A stretch of 5,037 nt of DNA from Bacteroidales bacterium (GTDB taxonomy: Bacteria; Bacteroidota; Bacteroidia; Bacteroidales; JAOZTL01). Below, in pieces: positions 4,927-5,037 of this stretch (position 1 is the stretch's first letter; every line of letters starts with the position of its first letter). A model generated the notes under the pieces. That model was not told the DNA's origin. It ran no database searches and worked only from the letters and a program-made list of their open reading frames with translations. The position numbers and the translations under genes were made by a program. The DNA lies in assembly GCA_029942205.1 (NCBI GenBank), contig JAOZTL010000273.1, positions 1 through 5,037 on the forward strand, given 5' to 3'.

Positions 4927-5013
4927 ATGAAAACAAAATATTTCTTTTTCGCTTTATCTACTTTACAAAATTATTCCATAGCTAGGCTATGCAAGAATTT
5001 TGTGCATCAATAA
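4927..5013 (+). CDS. Small ORF with signal-peptide-like N-terminus (doubtful)
   Basis: The ATG at 4927 opens a 28-codon frame starting MKTKYFFFALSTL, which has the basic-then-hydrophobic look of a secretion signal, then continues with polar sequence and stops at 5011-5013. The second half is encoded by the two arms of a strong hairpin (4965-5003). It might be a leader peptide, the start of a gene broken by an inserted palindrome, or a chance ORF in AT-rich DNA. No Shine-Dalgarno or convincing promoter is visible. I do not recognise it. Confidence 0.25.
   Translation: MKTKYFFFALSTLQNYSIARLCKNFVHQ
4965..5003. repeat. 39-base imperfect hairpin near the window end
   Basis: ACAAAATT (4965-4972), TT (4974-4975) and CATAGC (4977-4982) pair with GCTATG (4986-4991), AA (4993-4994) and AATTTTGT (4996-5003) around a TAG loop. 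That is 16 of 18 positions paired, with two single mismatches. No T-run follows closely on either strand, so a simple terminator is unlikely. It may be a dispersed palindromic repeat, an operator or an RNA element for a gene beyond the window. Confidence 0.65.
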
Positions 5014-5037
5014 AACAAAAAATAAATCATTTTTAGA

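Larger units (their letters stand above)
4687..5037. other. AT-rich 3' flank of recR, mostly noncoding
   Basis: There is no long reading frame on either strand. The region holds a possible recR terminator (4769-4806), two copies of CTAATTTTTTTT (4795-4806 and 4817-4828), a short inverted pair TGTCAA (4841-4846) and TTGACA (4873-4878), a 28-codon ORF (4927-5013) and a hairpin (4965-5003). The TTGACA has a TATAAT at 4904-4909, but the 25-base spacing is too wide for a standard promoter. Confidence 0.6.

Overview
The window looks like chromosomal DNA of a member of the Bacteroidota. It is AT-rich. None of the four complete genes has a recognisable Shine-Dalgarno sequence, several intergenic regions carry the TAnnTTTG -7 promoter motif typical of the phylum, and the ResB and CcsA proteins have the split architecture usual there. 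I cannot place it below phylum from the sequence. All genes are on the + strand.

Layout: 1-74 is the tail of an unidentified gene. 75-587 is noncoding and crowded with repeat debris: two repeat arms, a fragment resembling an IS3/IS150-type end, and a 119-bp miniature inverted-repeat element with an apparent 4-bp target duplication. 588-1847 encodes a ResB/CcsB-like protein and 2108-2908 a CcsA protein with the WWD heme-handling motif; together they form the system II cytochrome c heme ligase. 3177-3911 encodes a membrane methyltransferase of the ICMT/PEMT fold, and 4063-4686 encodes RecR. 4687-5037 is AT-rich, with a possible terminator, a 28-codon ORF and a strong hairpin.

The main point of interest lies between the genes. 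A repeat family with the hairpin core AAGGTC-TTC-GACCTT follows, or runs into, the stop codon of every gene up to the methyltransferase. It occurs as single arms, as a tandem array (3912-4006), and as two complete elements with arms in opposite orientation (1849-2057 and 2905-3076), an architecture like REP doublets (REPINs). Both complete elements, the array upstream of recR and the resB upstream region also share a promoter-like block, (T/C)TTA-N20-TAATTTT. The gaps between genes therefore look like terminator-hairpin plus promoter cassettes. One of them separates resB from ccsA, genes normally expected to be adjacent.

The two cytochrome c genes form one functional module. The methyltransferase and recR have no evident link to it or to each other. 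No transposase, CRISPR array, rRNA or tRNA was seen.
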